Below are positions 25,245 through 34,760 of a stretch of DNA of 64,000 nt, piece after piece. The notes under the pieces were generated by a model that was not told the origin of the DNA, made no database searches, and was given only the letters and a program-made list of their open reading frames with translations. The translations under genes were made by a program, and so were the position numbers. Origin of the DNA: Nostoc sp. HK-01. Its GTDB lineage: Bacteria; Cyanobacteriota; Cyanobacteriia; Cyanobacteriales; Nostocaceae. The DNA lies in assembly GCA_003990705.1 (NCBI GenBank), contig AP018318.1, positions 4,343,501 through 4,407,500 of the forward strand. The letters run 5' to 3'. How positions within the stretch are numbered: position 1 is the first letter of the stretch; each line of letters opens with the position of its first letter.

Positions 25245-26531
25245 TTAGTCTTGGAAAAATAAGTTAGCAATATCCAACAATAGCTGCTTAGTACCTTGAT
25301 AGCCAACTTTAGTCGACAGCGCATGACCTAAGCGGTCAAAAATCGGGATTCCTTGACGATAGAGAGGAATATTCAGTCGTTTAGAGATTGTTGTTGTATA
25401 TGAATTAGCAATCAGCAAGTCAGAACCAACCGCCATCTGTTCAAAATCTTCTAAGTCGCCAATAGTCACACAGGGAATTGTTAGTTTTTCCAGCACAGGA
25501 GAACGCGTTGTTGTGACAGCTGTATGAATATGCACACCCATCGACTGTAAAAAAGTGACGATAGACAAAAGCAAGTCTGGTTCGAGTGCGACAGAAACTC
25601 GTTTACCACCAAAGTAAGTGTGAGTATGCAGCATCAAATCTTGCAGTTGACGGCGTTGGCGGCGATATTTCTCTGGGACATTATGACCGCTAATATCTGC
25701 CAAGGCTTGCAGAAATCTATCTGTAGCACCTAACCCTGTTAATTCACTAAAAACTTCATAAGGGATGTTAAATCGCTGTTCTAAAATTTTGGCTGCACCA
25801 CGCATACTCTCACCCAAAGCTAAAGTGAAGACAGAATGACCGATTTGTTGTAATTCTGCCAATGTTGTACCACTGCCTGTGATGCCACTGTAATTATGAT
25901 CCCACTGACTATCTAGTAAACCAGAAAGATCAGGGATAGCGATCGCCTGTAAGCCAAAAGCCGCAATTATTTCTTTTACCTGTTCGATATCGGCTGGTGT
26001 AAATGCAGAACTCGCCAACACAACAACTTGCTGGAAATAACAGCCGCCACTATTTTGGGGGATTTCCTTAACTATACTTTCTACGACTGCGGCAAAGCCA
26101 TCTTGCAAAGTACCTTTAAAATCAGGCGTAGAGACTAAGACAATTGGTAAATTATCCAATTCTGGGTAACGGTGGCGAATATCTTTAGTCAAACGTCGCA
26201 AATCATCGCCTTTAGTTTCCGTTAATCCCGTGGTACATAAACCGAGAATTTCTGGTTGATATCTCTGCACCATCTGTAAAATTGCCTGTTCAACTTTATC
26301 CTCATCTCCCATAATGGTAGAGACTTCTGTCATCGCCGTACTAGAAAGCGGAATCGCCTTACGCAAATGCTGTGTTAGAGGAGATTTAGTAAAGGCACTG
26401 CAACCAGGTGAACCATGTAATAAAGGCAGCATCCCTTTTAAGCCTAAGAATGCTAAGGTTGCACCGATGGCTTGACTTTGTTTAAGAGGATTGACTGTAA
26501 CAGATGTATTCGTAACGCTCACAATTGCCAT
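25245..26531 (-). CDS. nifN: Nitrogenase cofactor scaffold NifN/VnfN
   Basis: 428 residues. With NifE it forms the heterotetramer on which the FeMo/FeV cofactor precursor matures before transfer to apo-nitrogenase. It follows Azotobacter NifN closely: VNPLKQSQAIGATLAFLGLK, PLLHGSPGCSAF with Cys44 (same number as the NifN ligand of the O-cluster), STAMTEVSTIMGDED, LCTTGLTETKGDDL, VSTPDFKGTLQDGFAA and RYRRQRRQLQD-like KYRRQRRQLQDLMLHTHTYF. Length is normal. It starts 52 bases after nifE. Sequence alone cannot separate nifN from vnfN; the nearby molybdenum-sensing genes favour the alternative system. Confidence 0.9.
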   Translation of the reverse strand: MAIVSVTNTSVTVNPLKQSQAIGATLAFLGLKGMLPLLHGSPGCSAFTKSPLTQHLRKAIPLSSTAMTEVSTIMGDEDKVEQAILQMVQRYQPEILGLCTTGLTETKGDDLRRLTKDIRHRYPELDNLPIVLVSTPDFKGTLQDGFAAVVESIVKEIPQNSGGCYFQQVVVLASSAFTPADIEQVKEIIAAFGLQAIAIPDLSGLLDSQWDHNYSGITGSGTTLAELQQIGHSVFTLALGESMRGAAKILEQRFNIPYEVFSELTGLGATDRFLQALADISGHNVPEKYRRQRRQLQDLMLHTHTYFGGKRVSVALEPDLLLSIVTFLQSMGVHIHTAVTTTRSPVLEKLTIPCVTIGDLEDFEQMAVGSDLLIANSYTTTISKRLNIPLYRQGIPIFDRLGHALSTKVGYQGTKQLLLDIANLFFQD

Positions 26532-26583
26532 AATTTAAGTACGGGAGAATTTTATGAATGAGGATTGATGCCAAGAGGTAATT

Positions 26584-27927
26584 TCATTCAATCTCCTCCC
26601 AAGGTGCAGATTTGCGTACTTGTTGCCAAACGGGACTGTAGATAGTTGTGTAGATTTCTCGTGCGGCGGCTAAAACTCCTGCGTAGCCTGCGTAAAGTTC
26701 TGAGTTAATGTTGAGGAAAGGAATTTTGGCTTGGAAGGAGAGAGATTTTAGGCGATCGCTTGCTATTAATAAATCAACTTGATTTTCATTAATTATTGGA
26801 ATAATCTCTTCCAGTCTCTCATTTGCCAAAACTACTTCATCCCTATCAAGCCATTGTTTCAGTCTATTTTTATCCTCTTGATTCAATTTTCTACAACTAA
26901 TTGGAATTACTTGCATTCCTAAATTATTTGCAGATTCAATCATTATCCAACTACCAAAATCAGTAATATCAATAATTACGGTTTTATCTTGTAGTTGTAA
27001 TTTATAGAAATTCAGGTTTTCTGATAAATTATTAACTTCTTCGTTGATTAGCTTTTCTGTTTTTTCTTCTAGTTCATGGCTGCCTAATTTTGTGGCAATA
27101 CTTTTCAAAAGCTGAGTTATATCATCTACACCATACAGTGGTACTTCAATGTATGGTATATCAAATTTATGCTGCATCTTTTTGACAAAATTTAACATTA
27201 TCTGTGAAGGAATCAGCACATTCAACTTGGCACGATGGGCATAACAAATTTCTTTGTAGTGACTATTCGCTGTAATTTTGGCTAAAACTCTAATACCTAA
27301 TTTTTCTAGTAATGGCAAAATGTTACTAACTGCACCTGCCATATTATATTCACTAATAATATTGATATCATAAGGTGTAGTAAACTCTGGTTCGGCTGTA
27401 CCAATTACGTGTTCTATTAAAGTTTCACCAGCCAGACGAATACCCAAGTTTTTCCGACCAGCAAAACCAGGAGAATCTACAGGGATAATTGGTATCCCTA
27501 TTTGTTCATAAGCATCTTTACAGGCTCCATGAATATCATCGCCAATCAGAGCAGAAACACAAGTAGAATAGACAAATACAGCACTAGGCTGGTAGCGTCT
27601 AACTAGCTGTATAATAGCTTTTTGTAATTTTTTAGCACCACCAAAAATAATGTCGCTTTCCTCCATATCAGTGGTAAAGCGAATTTTGTGCAGCCTAAAG
27701 TCAGATGATAAATTGCTGTTATTTCCCCAAGCATTATTTATACAACCACTTGGCCCATGAATTAAATGTGCAGCATCAATAATAGGTACAAGAGTCAACA
27801 TTGCCCCATCAAAAGCACAATCTTCATGAGCATCTAACGCTGAAGGTACCTGCATACCAAATCTATCTTCATTATCTGGCATTGAATTATGAGGATTTCT
27901 GCTGGTATTTTCTTGATTAATTTTCAT
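26584..27927 (-). CDS. nifE: Nitrogenase cofactor scaffold NifE/VnfE
   Basis: 447 residues. Cofactor-maturation partner of NifN. The three O-cluster cysteines are present: Cys37 (HEDCAFDGA), Cys62 (LIHGPSGC) and Cys123 (FVYSTCVSALIGDD). Further NifE motifs: IRFTTDMEESDIIFGGAKKL, IPVDSPGFAGRKNLG, TTPYDINIISEYN. The C-terminus keeps YAGYAGVLAAAREI and VWQQVRKSAPW. A somewhat shorter and more divergent C-terminal half than housekeeping NifE suggests a secondary or vanadium-type copy. Its 324-base upstream gap separates it from the iron-protein gene and may hold its own promoter. Confidence 0.9.
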   Translation of the reverse strand: MKINQENTSRNPHNSMPDNEDRFGMQVPSALDAHEDCAFDGAMLTLVPIIDAAHLIHGPSGCINNAWGNNSNLSSDFRLHKIRFTTDMEESDIIFGGAKKLQKAIIQLVRRYQPSAVFVYSTCVSALIGDDIHGACKDAYEQIGIPIIPVDSPGFAGRKNLGIRLAGETLIEHVIGTAEPEFTTPYDINIISEYNMAGAVSNILPLLEKLGIRVLAKITANSHYKEICYAHRAKLNVLIPSQIMLNFVKKMQHKFDIPYIEVPLYGVDDITQLLKSIATKLGSHELEEKTEKLINEEVNNLSENLNFYKLQLQDKTVIIDITDFGSWIMIESANNLGMQVIPISCRKLNQEDKNRLKQWLDRDEVVLANERLEEIIPIINENQVDLLIASDRLKSLSFQAKIPFLNINSELYAGYAGVLAAAREIYTTIYSPVWQQVRKSAPWEEIE

Positions 27928-28252
27928 GGTTTGTGATTAGAAGGTAATATTTTTGAATGGAATCTCAAAAACTCATTTCATCTGTGTGTCTTGAAGCGAG
28001 ATAAAGAAAGAATGGGAAAAATAACATTCCCATTCCCTCAAAAAATAGACAACCAACCAAGTAGAGAAAGAGAAAAACTAAAATACTAATTCCACATTAA
28101 AAATCTGAGAAATTGCGGTAAAAATGGTAAAGCAAAAACTTCCAAAACAATAGATCAGCTATGAGAATACCTCCGAATTTCGATAGATGAATGATTGAGG
28201 GTAGAGTGGGCTATTTTCGCCCACTCAATGCTGACTAGGTAACTAACAAGCT
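27928..28252. other. Gap between nifE and nifH-type genes
   Basis: 325 AT-rich bases. Besides the stem-loop at 28204-28226 I see no ORF and no TACCAA palindrome, so nifE expression either depends on read-through from nifH or on a promoter I cannot recognise. Confidence 0.5.
28204..28226. terminator. Stem-loop after the nitrogenase iron-protein gene
   Basis: GAGTGGGC (28204-28211) and GCCCACTC (28219-28226) form a perfect 8-bp GC-rich stem 27 bases downstream of the nifH-type stop. No U-tract follows on the minus strand (TACCCTC), so it fits an mRNA 3'-stabilising or processing hairpin, as known downstream of nifH, more than full termination. Confidence 0.65.
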
Positions 28253-29404
<1,152 letters not shown>

Positions 29405-29467
29405 TTACCCTAGGGTAGGAGGAAATTTTACCCTTCCTACCTACTCCCTATTTCCCTATTCCCCAGC

Positions 29468-30658
29468 CTAAACAGTTGCTACAACTTCCCCAATTTTGCT
29501 AATGTCGTAGCCACCGAGAACTTCTAATTGTGAGTGAACCATCCGATGTCCCAAGGTACTCAGCAATTGTTGGATTGGTGATTCTTCTAGATATTCCTTA
29601 AGAATTACTAAGTCATATCGTGACTGATGTAGTGGGATAAATCCTAAGCCAAAGGTTGCAGCGACGGACGCTGTACTAATACCTGCATCGGCTGATCCTA
29701 AGACAACAGCTTGGGCAACATCTTGATGGCTGTGAACGATATGTTCAAATCCTTTGACAGCATCAAATGGTATATGTGCCTCTTGCAGTTTGCGTTCCAA
29801 CAGCATCCGACTACCCGCACCAGTTTCTCGATTGATAATTGTTGCTTTGGCTTTGACTAAATCGGATAGTGTTTCCCAACCTTTAGGATTACCAGATGGT
29901 ACTAATAATCCTTCTTCCCATAAACCAAGGGTAATGAGAACTGCTGATTTTCCCGCTAAAACTTCTCGCACAAACGGAACATTATGTTCACCTGTTTTTG
30001 GATCATACAGGTGCATCCCTGCAATGTGCGCTTCACCTCTGCATAGACTGTGTAATGCAGCCATGCTGTTAGCAAAGGTAAAATGTACTCGTAATTGCGG
30101 ATGCCAACGTTCGGTAGCCCTTGCCCAAAGCGAGATTACAGGCGCACAGCCAGCAATTACAACAGTATTGTGTAGCGCTTCGAGATTATCATCCAAAAGC
30201 CTGACTTTGACTGTATTTGCATCTATGTGCTTTTCTGCTTCCTCCTCCGGATTCGACAGTTTGCTTATGCCGGGGAACCCGTCCACCGCAACTGTCTCAC
30301 CATCCGCAGGAATCATATCTTGACGGAATGCTTCTTTTCCCACTAAAGGATAAGCTATCCATTGTCCACCAACTCTAGCGAGACTAACTCGCAAAGGTTG
30401 ATTAATTGTGACAGGTTTAGCGAGAATTGCTTCAATTTCAGGTAAATCCTGCTCTAACCAGAATAGATCCTCAACTTGACAGCCAAGTGCTTTCGCTAAT
30501 TTTAGTGTGATGGCGACAGAAGGAGCATATTGTCCCGACTCTACACCACTAATAGTTTGACGAGTGACACCAGCAATGTTGGCTAAATCTTGCTGGCTCA
30601 TTCCTAAGCGGGTTCTGATTGACTTCAAGTTATTCCGGAGGTCGCTATCCTGCTTCAT
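29468..30658 (-). CDS. XRE-type repressor with molybdate-like binding domain
   Basis: 396 residues. HTH of the XRE/Cro type at about 8-62 (TRLGMSQQDLANIAGVTRQT, ISGVESGQYAPSVAITLKLA). A middle linker domain covers about 70-155. A periplasmic-binding-protein-like domain (PF12727/COG1910 type) covers about 160-390: VIAGCAPVISLWARATERWH, CRGEAHIAGMHLYDP, INRETGAGSRMLLERKL, SADAGISTASVAATFGLGF. That domain is related to molybdate-binding proteins, so the protein should sense molybdate or a similar oxyanion. A perfect TACCAA-N5-TTGGTA lies in its upstream region, as expected for autoregulation. Functionally it resembles the dual repressors described for vanadium nitrogenase genes in Anabaena variabilis; orthology is not established. 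Confidence 0.85.
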   Translation of the reverse strand: MKQDSDLRNNLKSIRTRLGMSQQDLANIAGVTRQTISGVESGQYAPSVAITLKLAKALGCQVEDLFWLEQDLPEIEAILAKPVTINQPLRVSLARVGGQWIAYPLVGKEAFRQDMIPADGETVAVDGFPGISKLSNPEEEAEKHIDANTVKVRLLDDNLEALHNTVVIAGCAPVISLWARATERWHPQLRVHFTFANSMAALHSLCRGEAHIAGMHLYDPKTGEHNVPFVREVLAGKSAVLITLGLWEEGLLVPSGNPKGWETLSDLVKAKATIINRETGAGSRMLLERKLQEAHIPFDAVKGFEHIVHSHQDVAQAVVLGSADAGISTASVAATFGLGFIPLHQSRYDLVILKEYLEESPIQQLLSTLGHRMVHSQLEVLGGYDISKIGEVVATV

Positions 30659-31099
30659 TGGCTTCCTTTTTTCTCAACTTTACAAAGCCGTAGCGGATTT
30701 ACCTGTATCTGTGCTTGCAAAAGGTTTGCTTTGTCTTTTGCCTTGCCCTTTCTTTTCCCTCTACAGAAAGAATAACATACATCTTGCTAGTTTTCTTGCC
30801 AAAAAATCAAAAATATTTGCGCTAAGTTTGTTTTACCTGCTTTTTTTTGGCAGTAGCAATGAGAAAAATGCTTCTATATATAAGGGTTGGCGCTTTAGTT
30901 AACTTCTAGGTTTATACCAAAATAGTTGGTAAAAGTGGCGATCGCTACAGTTTTTATAGTTAGTTTCGGTTTTGATGCTTTTTAGGCAGGTAATCTCGCT
31001 AGTGAAGAACATACCAACCAACATTGTTGTTGGGATAAAGTATTGACTACTAAATATCCCTCACAACAAAAGCTTTTCCTGCAAGATTTTAGAGGCAAT
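30659..31099. other. Divergent promoter region of the repressor and the 119-residue gene
   Basis: About 440 bases, AT-rich, with the operator at 30915-30931 and a half-site TACCAA at 31012-31017 within an imperfect palindrome CCAAC..GTTGG (31014-31033). A TTG-initiated extension of the 119-residue gene would begin at 31043. No other ORF is supported. Confidence 0.55.
30915..30931. promoter_or_regulatory. Perfect TACCAA-N5-TTGGTA operator in the repressor promoter region
   Basis: TACCAAAATAGTTGGTA with both arms intact, 257 bases upstream of the repressor start and about 170 bases upstream of the divergent 119-residue gene, so it could control either or both. Confidence 0.75.
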
Positions 31100-31459
31100 A
31101 TGATTACCGAAGAAGATTTAGCACAGCAATTTGCGACTATTGTTGAACACACTCATCCCAGTGCATGGGAAGTAATTCGCCATTGTTACGTAAAAGTTAT
31201 TAACCCCCAGTTCACATATCTACATCCTACATACTTCCATAAACGATATGTGAGCATTTACTGTCCTGAGAAACTGATGGCTGCTGTACTCACGCAAAAA
31301 AACTTACTCAGAGAAGTCGCACAGTATTTGGGACTAATTGAAGTTGTCTGCTTAAATGCTACCAACTTAGTTCGTGATCCTATGTCTCAACTTAAGCGAA
31401 CTCATCCCCAATTATGGTTAGACTTATTATGGATTCTCTCAGCCAAACATGAAAATTAG
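31100..31459 (+). CDS. Unknown 119-residue protein of the molybdenum-status block
   Basis: From the ATG at 31100 with GAGG four bases before it; a TTG at 31043 would give 138 residues without a good ribosome site. The protein is soluble and aromatic-rich: THPSAWEVIRHCYVKVINPQ, YLHPTYFHKRYVSIYCPEK, VAQYLGLIEVVCLNATNLV, THPQLWLDLLWIL. Three His, three Cys and several Tyr are spread over the chain without a classical metal motif. I do not recognise a family. Its location opposite the molybdate-type repressor, with the operator between, suggests a regulon member. Confidence 0.6.
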   Translation: MITEEDLAQQFATIVEHTHPSAWEVIRHCYVKVINPQFTYLHPTYFHKRYVSIYCPEKLMAAVLTQKNLLREVAQYLGLIEVVCLNATNLVRDPMSQLKRTHPQLWLDLLWILSAKHEN

Positions 31460-31535
31460 CTAATTGCCAGTAGTAGAAGATAAGTTTTTGAGTTGGCTCG
31501 CTGACTTTCACTGACTTCTAGAATAGTGTAAAAAT

Positions 31536-31578
31536 TTAATATAACAAATGGCTACTATACAGCCATTTGTTATATTAA
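31536..31578. terminator. Perfect 18-bp inverted repeat between convergent genes
   Basis: Arms 31536-31553 (TTAATATAACAAATGGCT) and 31561-31578 pair over all 18 bases around a 7-base loop. It sits between the 119-residue gene and the convergent mop gene, with A- and T-rich ends on both sides, so it can terminate transcription in both directions. Confidence 0.8.
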
Positions 31579-31597
31579 TCCACTAATCAACAATGAC

Positions 31598-31807
31598 TTA
31601 ATCGATAGCGATCATGACATCAGTAGCTTTAATGATTGCATAAACTTCCTTGCCCTCAGATAGTTTTAGATTGTCTGCTGATGATTTAGTAATGATTGCA
31701 GTTACTTCTACCCCATTAGCAATTTCTATTGTTACTTCAGTATTGACACTACCAATTTCAACTTTTTTGACTGTTCCTTTTAAGCCGTTACGTGCGCTAA
31801 TTTGCAT
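31598..31807 (-). CDS. mop: Molbindin (single Mop domain)
   Basis: 69 residues, one Mop/TOBE domain: MQISARNGLKGTVKKVEIGS, VNTEVTIEIANGVEVTAIIT, KSSADNLKLSEGKEVYAIIK, ATDVMIAID. Molbindins form hexamers that bind several molybdate (or tungstate) ions and buffer them in the cytoplasm. Spaced purine-rich leader (GGGGG, 9 bases) before the ATG. A degenerate operator copy lies 153 bases upstream. Located between the molybdate-type repressor and an SLH porin, it anchors the reading of this block as molybdenum-responsive. Confidence 0.9.
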   Translation of the reverse strand: MQISARNGLKGTVKKVEIGSVNTEVTIEIANGVEVTAIITKSSADNLKLSEGKEVYAIIKATDVMIAID

Positions 31808-31959
31808 ATTAAGTTGCCCCCTGGTTCAGTATTATTAACAGTTTCAATATAACATTTACTATTTTTAAAATTGAAGAATATCAAATTCAACACAGTTTTT
31901 TTATTATTTGTTTATATTTATTCTGTGTCAAAAAAAGATTACCAACTATACTAAAAATT

Positions 31960-31976
31960 TATTAATAAAGTTGGTA
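31960..31976. promoter_or_regulatory. Operator copy upstream of mop
   Basis: TATTAATAAAGTTGGTA: one perfect arm, 4 of 6 in the other, with the same CTTTA core (reverse strand) as the porin and molybdopterin-family sites. Confidence 0.5.
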
Positions 31977-32000
31977 TTTTAGCAGTAAGATATTCTATGT

Positions 32001-32114
32001 ACTTACCCTAAGTTCAACGAGCGCTAATTCAAGAACACCCTATGTTATGAGTTTTGCATCTAGCGTAATTGCCTCCTCAATCGGTTAAGAGGTAGGACTC
32101 ATAACAGGGTAAGT
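32001..32114. other. Nested inverted-repeat element (possible structured RNA)
   Basis: ACTTACCCT (32001-32009) pairs with AGGGTAAGT (32106-32114). TGTTATGAGT (32043-32052) pairs with ACTCATAACA (32097-32106). Inside, CCTC/GAGG closes a loop AATCGGTTAA. The stems nest, giving a three-stem fold. It lies upstream of the porin operator and upstream of mop on the other strand. Part of it looks like a tRNA D-arm plus a CTCATAA anticodon loop, but no anticodon stem or T-arm exists. Function unknown. Confidence 0.4.
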
Positions 32115-32198
32115 ATTTTCCTACTTTTGTTGTCAACATTTCCACACAACTGAAGCTGACAAACTTTTAAACTGATCTTAACCATGATAAACTAGCTT

Positions 32199-32215
32199 TA
32201 CCAACTTTATTGGTT
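32199..32215 (+). promoter_or_regulatory. TACCAA-N5-TTGGTT operator before the SLH porin
   Basis: TACCAACTTTATTGGTT, identical to 24015-24031, 53 bases before the porin start. A -10-like TAATAT follows at 32244, so bound repressor would cover the -35 region. Confidence 0.75.
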
Positions 32216-32267
32216 AGTATATGCTTTTACTAACCTACGAGTGTAATATATATCAGGTGTGAGGAGC

Positions 32268-34151
32268 ATGAGTAGTATTTTCCGCAGTGCAGTATGGATA
32301 ACTCCAATACTGCTGATTGCTAGTGTCGTTACAAGTAAAAAAGTGCTGGCAAATCCTGTTGAATCCAATATAAATATACAAGCAGAAAGTATCAATTTAA
32401 TCCAATCACAACAAACTCTGACTGCTCAAACAGAGATTAAACCGAAAAAAAATAATGTATTAGAATTAACATTAGCAGATGATAATTTTGATACAATGTC
32501 TCAAGTAACATCCGTATCGCAACTATCAGATGTGCAACCTACAGACTGGGCATTCCAAGCTCTACAATCTTTAGTTGAGAGATATGGGTGTATTGCAGGT
32601 TATCCCAACAGTACATATCGTGGTAGTCGCGCCATGACGCGATATGAATTTGCAGCTGGGTTAAATGCTTGCTTAGAAAGAATTAATGAGCTAATTGCCA
32701 CAAGTACAGCCGATGCTGTTAAAAAAGAAGACTTAGAAACCTTACAAAAACTGCAACAAGAATTTGCTGATGGTTTAGTAGAGTTGCGCGGTAGAATCGA
32801 CCCACTAGAAGCACGTACCGCCGAACTAGAAGCAAATCAATTTTCCACCACAACCAAATTATCAGGGGATGTAATTGTCACCTTTGGGGGTGTATATGGT
32901 GATGAAAAAGCGCTCACTTCTGATGCGTGGCGGACTATAAATAATACACCGGGTGGAAATAGAGCCGCCAGAGAAGCCACCGCCTATAGAAGTGCTGGTG
33001 GGCGTGACTTGGAAGACAATACAATATTGGCTGACCGAGTACGAATAATATTGGATTCGAGTTTTTCTGGCCAAGACCGCTTGCGCGTGATATTGAGAGC
33101 AAATAATACTTTGGCATTCAACGCGACAAATCAAGTCTCTGGAACAAATATGACTCGTTTGGCTTGGGATACAACTCTTGAACCAGACAACAGTATTGGA
33201 GTAGCCAAGTTATTCTATAACTTCCCGGTTGGGGATAAGTTGAATGTGACGGTTGACGCAATTGGTGGTTCGTTTTTCGATAACTTCAACACAGTGAACC
33301 CGCTGTTCTCTGCTGCTACAACTGGTGCTATTTCGCGGTTTGGTCGTTTTGCACCAATTTATCGCGCTAGTAACTCTGGACTGGCGGTTGGTAGAGGTTC
33401 TGGTATTAGTGCTATTTTCAAGCTGAGTGATGCTATTACCTTCTCAGGTGGTTATATAGCTAGAAATGCCGAAAATCCTCTTGATGGTAGAGGTTTGTTT
33501 GATGGTAGTTATGGTGCGTTAGGACAAGTAGCGTTTCAACCAAATAAAAACTTGACTCTGGCTTTCACTTACGCCCATTCTTACTTTAGTGCTGTTGATG
33601 GTAATGGAGTTGCAACTGGTGATGTGAATGTCTCTGGTTCGGAAGGAAGTACCTTTGCAAATAATCCTTTTGGTACAACTGCAATTCCAATTGCTACATC
33701 AGCCAATCACTACGGTATTCAAAGTAGTTATAAGTTGAGCGATAAATTCATCTTATCTGGTTGGGTGGGTTATACACAGGCGATCGCCGAAACAAATTCT
33801 GGCAGAAATCCCGTGACTAACACAGTTAATAGAGGGGATAAAGCAGACATTTGGAACTGGGCTGTCACTTTAGGGTTTCCCGATTTGGGTAAAAAAGGTA
33901 ATGTCGGTGGAATTATCTTTGGTCAACCGCCGAAGGTGACAAGTAATGATTATGGGGCGCAGACTCTCACCGCCACAAGTGCGCGTCGGGAAGATAGCGA
34001 TACTTCATATCATCTAGAAGCTTTGTATCGTTATCAGGTGAACAGTAATATCTCAATTACACCAGGATTGATTGTGCTTTTTAACCCTGAACACAATAGC
34101 AACAACGACACCATCTATGTCGGTACTATTCGGACAACCTTCCGTTTCTAG
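32268..34151 (+). CDS. SLH-OprB outer-membrane porin of the molybdenum-status block
   Basis: 627 residues from the ATG at 32268 (a GTG three codons upstream is possible; AGGAG overlaps that extension). Signal peptide (SSIFRSAVWITPILLIASVV), SLH domain (about 90-150, LSDVQPTDWAFQALQSLVER, AMTRYEFAAGLNACLER), coiled coil (DLETLQKLQQEFADGLVELR) and OprB barrel ending FRTTFRF. Same architecture as the porin at 19197, but its promoter carries the operator. I infer an inducible outer-membrane route for a metal or oxyanion such as vanadate or molybdate; the substrate is not shown by sequence. Confidence 0.9.
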   Translation: MSSIFRSAVWITPILLIASVVTSKKVLANPVESNINIQAESINLIQSQQTLTAQTEIKPKKNNVLELTLADDNFDTMSQVTSVSQLSDVQPTDWAFQALQSLVERYGCIAGYPNSTYRGSRAMTRYEFAAGLNACLERINELIATSTADAVKKEDLETLQKLQQEFADGLVELRGRIDPLEARTAELEANQFSTTTKLSGDVIVTFGGVYGDEKALTSDAWRTINNTPGGNRAAREATAYRSAGGRDLEDNTILADRVRIILDSSFSGQDRLRVILRANNTLAFNATNQVSGTNMTRLAWDTTLEPDNSIGVAKLFYNFPVGDKLNVTVDAIGGSFFDNFNTVNPLFSAATTGAISRFGRFAPIYRASNSGLAVGRGSGISAIFKLSDAITFSGGYIARNAENPLDGRGLFDGSYGALGQVAFQPNKNLTLAFTYAHSYFSAVDGNGVATGDVNVSGSEGSTFANNPFGTTAIPIATSANHYGIQSSYKLSDKFILSGWVGYTQAIAETNSGRNPVTNTVNRGDKADIWNWAVTLGFPDLGKKGNVGGIIFGQPPKVTSNDYGAQTLTATSARREDSDTSYHLEALYRYQVNSNISITPGLIVLFNPEHNSNNDTIYVGTIRTTFRF

Positions 34152-34568
34152 AGATACAGTAGGGAACAAAGTTTAAAGCCTCTTGGTAGACAGCTTTGTT
34201 CTGAAAATTTTTCCCCTATTCACCTACAAACTACTGTAAAAATCCCAAGTCAAGCTGTTTGAATACAAAACTCCTCAAACAGCTTTTGTCAGCATATTTA
34301 TGTAGAAAATTACTCAGCAAGTATAGAAAATCAGTACCTTACTACTATCCTAATTTTTTTTGATAGTGGTAATGTTTATGTATAAAGATTTTTTAGAAAC
34401 ACAACTCAACGGGTCTTGATAGCGATCGCCAAACTTAGATTTGCTCAAAGAAAATTATCAAAATTACGGTTTTATGTTTTGGTTAGCTAAAAACGGGCGT
34501 TAATCCAAAGCCCTATGCTCACAAACAGACTGATATAGTACAGGCGATCGCTTTTTATGAAAATAAAT
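34152..34568. other. Intergenic region after the porin
   Basis: 417 bases. Contains one terminator hairpin at 34252-34287; otherwise AT-rich sequence with HIP1-type octamers near 34424 and 34544 and no supported gene. Confidence 0.5.
34252..34287 (+). terminator. Terminator of the SLH porin
   Basis: AAGCTGTTTGA (34252-34262) and TCAAACAGCTT (34275-34285) form a perfect 11-bp stem with a 12-base loop and a TTTT tail, about 100 bases after the stop. Confidence 0.75.
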
Positions 34569-34760
34569 TTATTCTTCTTCTGGATGAGCAGCAGCTAACT
34601 TTTGCTCTTTCAAGTTTTGTAATTGCTGTAACAGAGAATCTACCTCTGCTTCCAGGTTTTTCAATTTTACTTGCTGATCTGCTTGATAGTAAGACTTGTT
34701 CAGATCACTGATTAAAGTAGCTTGAGACTGCCGTTCTGAAACACTAGATAATGTAGACAT
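34569..34760 (-). CDS. Small conserved coiled-coil protein
   Basis: 63 residues: MSTLSSVSERQSQATLISDL, NKSYYQADQQVKLKNLEAEV, then a leucine-heptad helix DSLLQQLQNLKEQKLAAAHP. The whole C-terminal half should be a coiled coil. I know similar short proteins as conserved hypotheticals in filamentous cyanobacteria. ATG start, monocistronic, no functional clue. Confidence 0.65.
   Translation of the reverse strand: MSTLSSVSERQSQATLISDLNKSYYQADQQVKLKNLEAEVDSLLQQLQNLKEQKLAAAHPEEE

Larger units (their letters stand above)
31808..32267. other. Divergent regulatory region of mop and the SLH porin
   Basis: 460 bases with two operator-like sites (31960, 32199), an extra half-site TACCAA at 31940-31945, and a 114-base element with nested complementary arms (32001-32114). 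After the 32199 site an inverted repeat GGTTAGT/ACTAACC (32212-32235) and a -10-like TAATAT (32244-32249) precede the porin start. Confidence 0.6.

Noticed and set aside
29754-30323. 189-codon plus-strand ORF
   Set aside because: Fully antisense to the conserved repressor gene; the composition follows that gene's third-position pattern.
32060-32114. tRNA-Met-like stretch (D-arm CCTC-AATCGGTTAA-GAGG and loop CTCATAA)
   Set aside because: The bases flanking CTCATAA (TAGGA and CAGGG) do not pair, and there is no T-arm, acceptor stem or CCA-proximal sequence. Not a tRNA gene.
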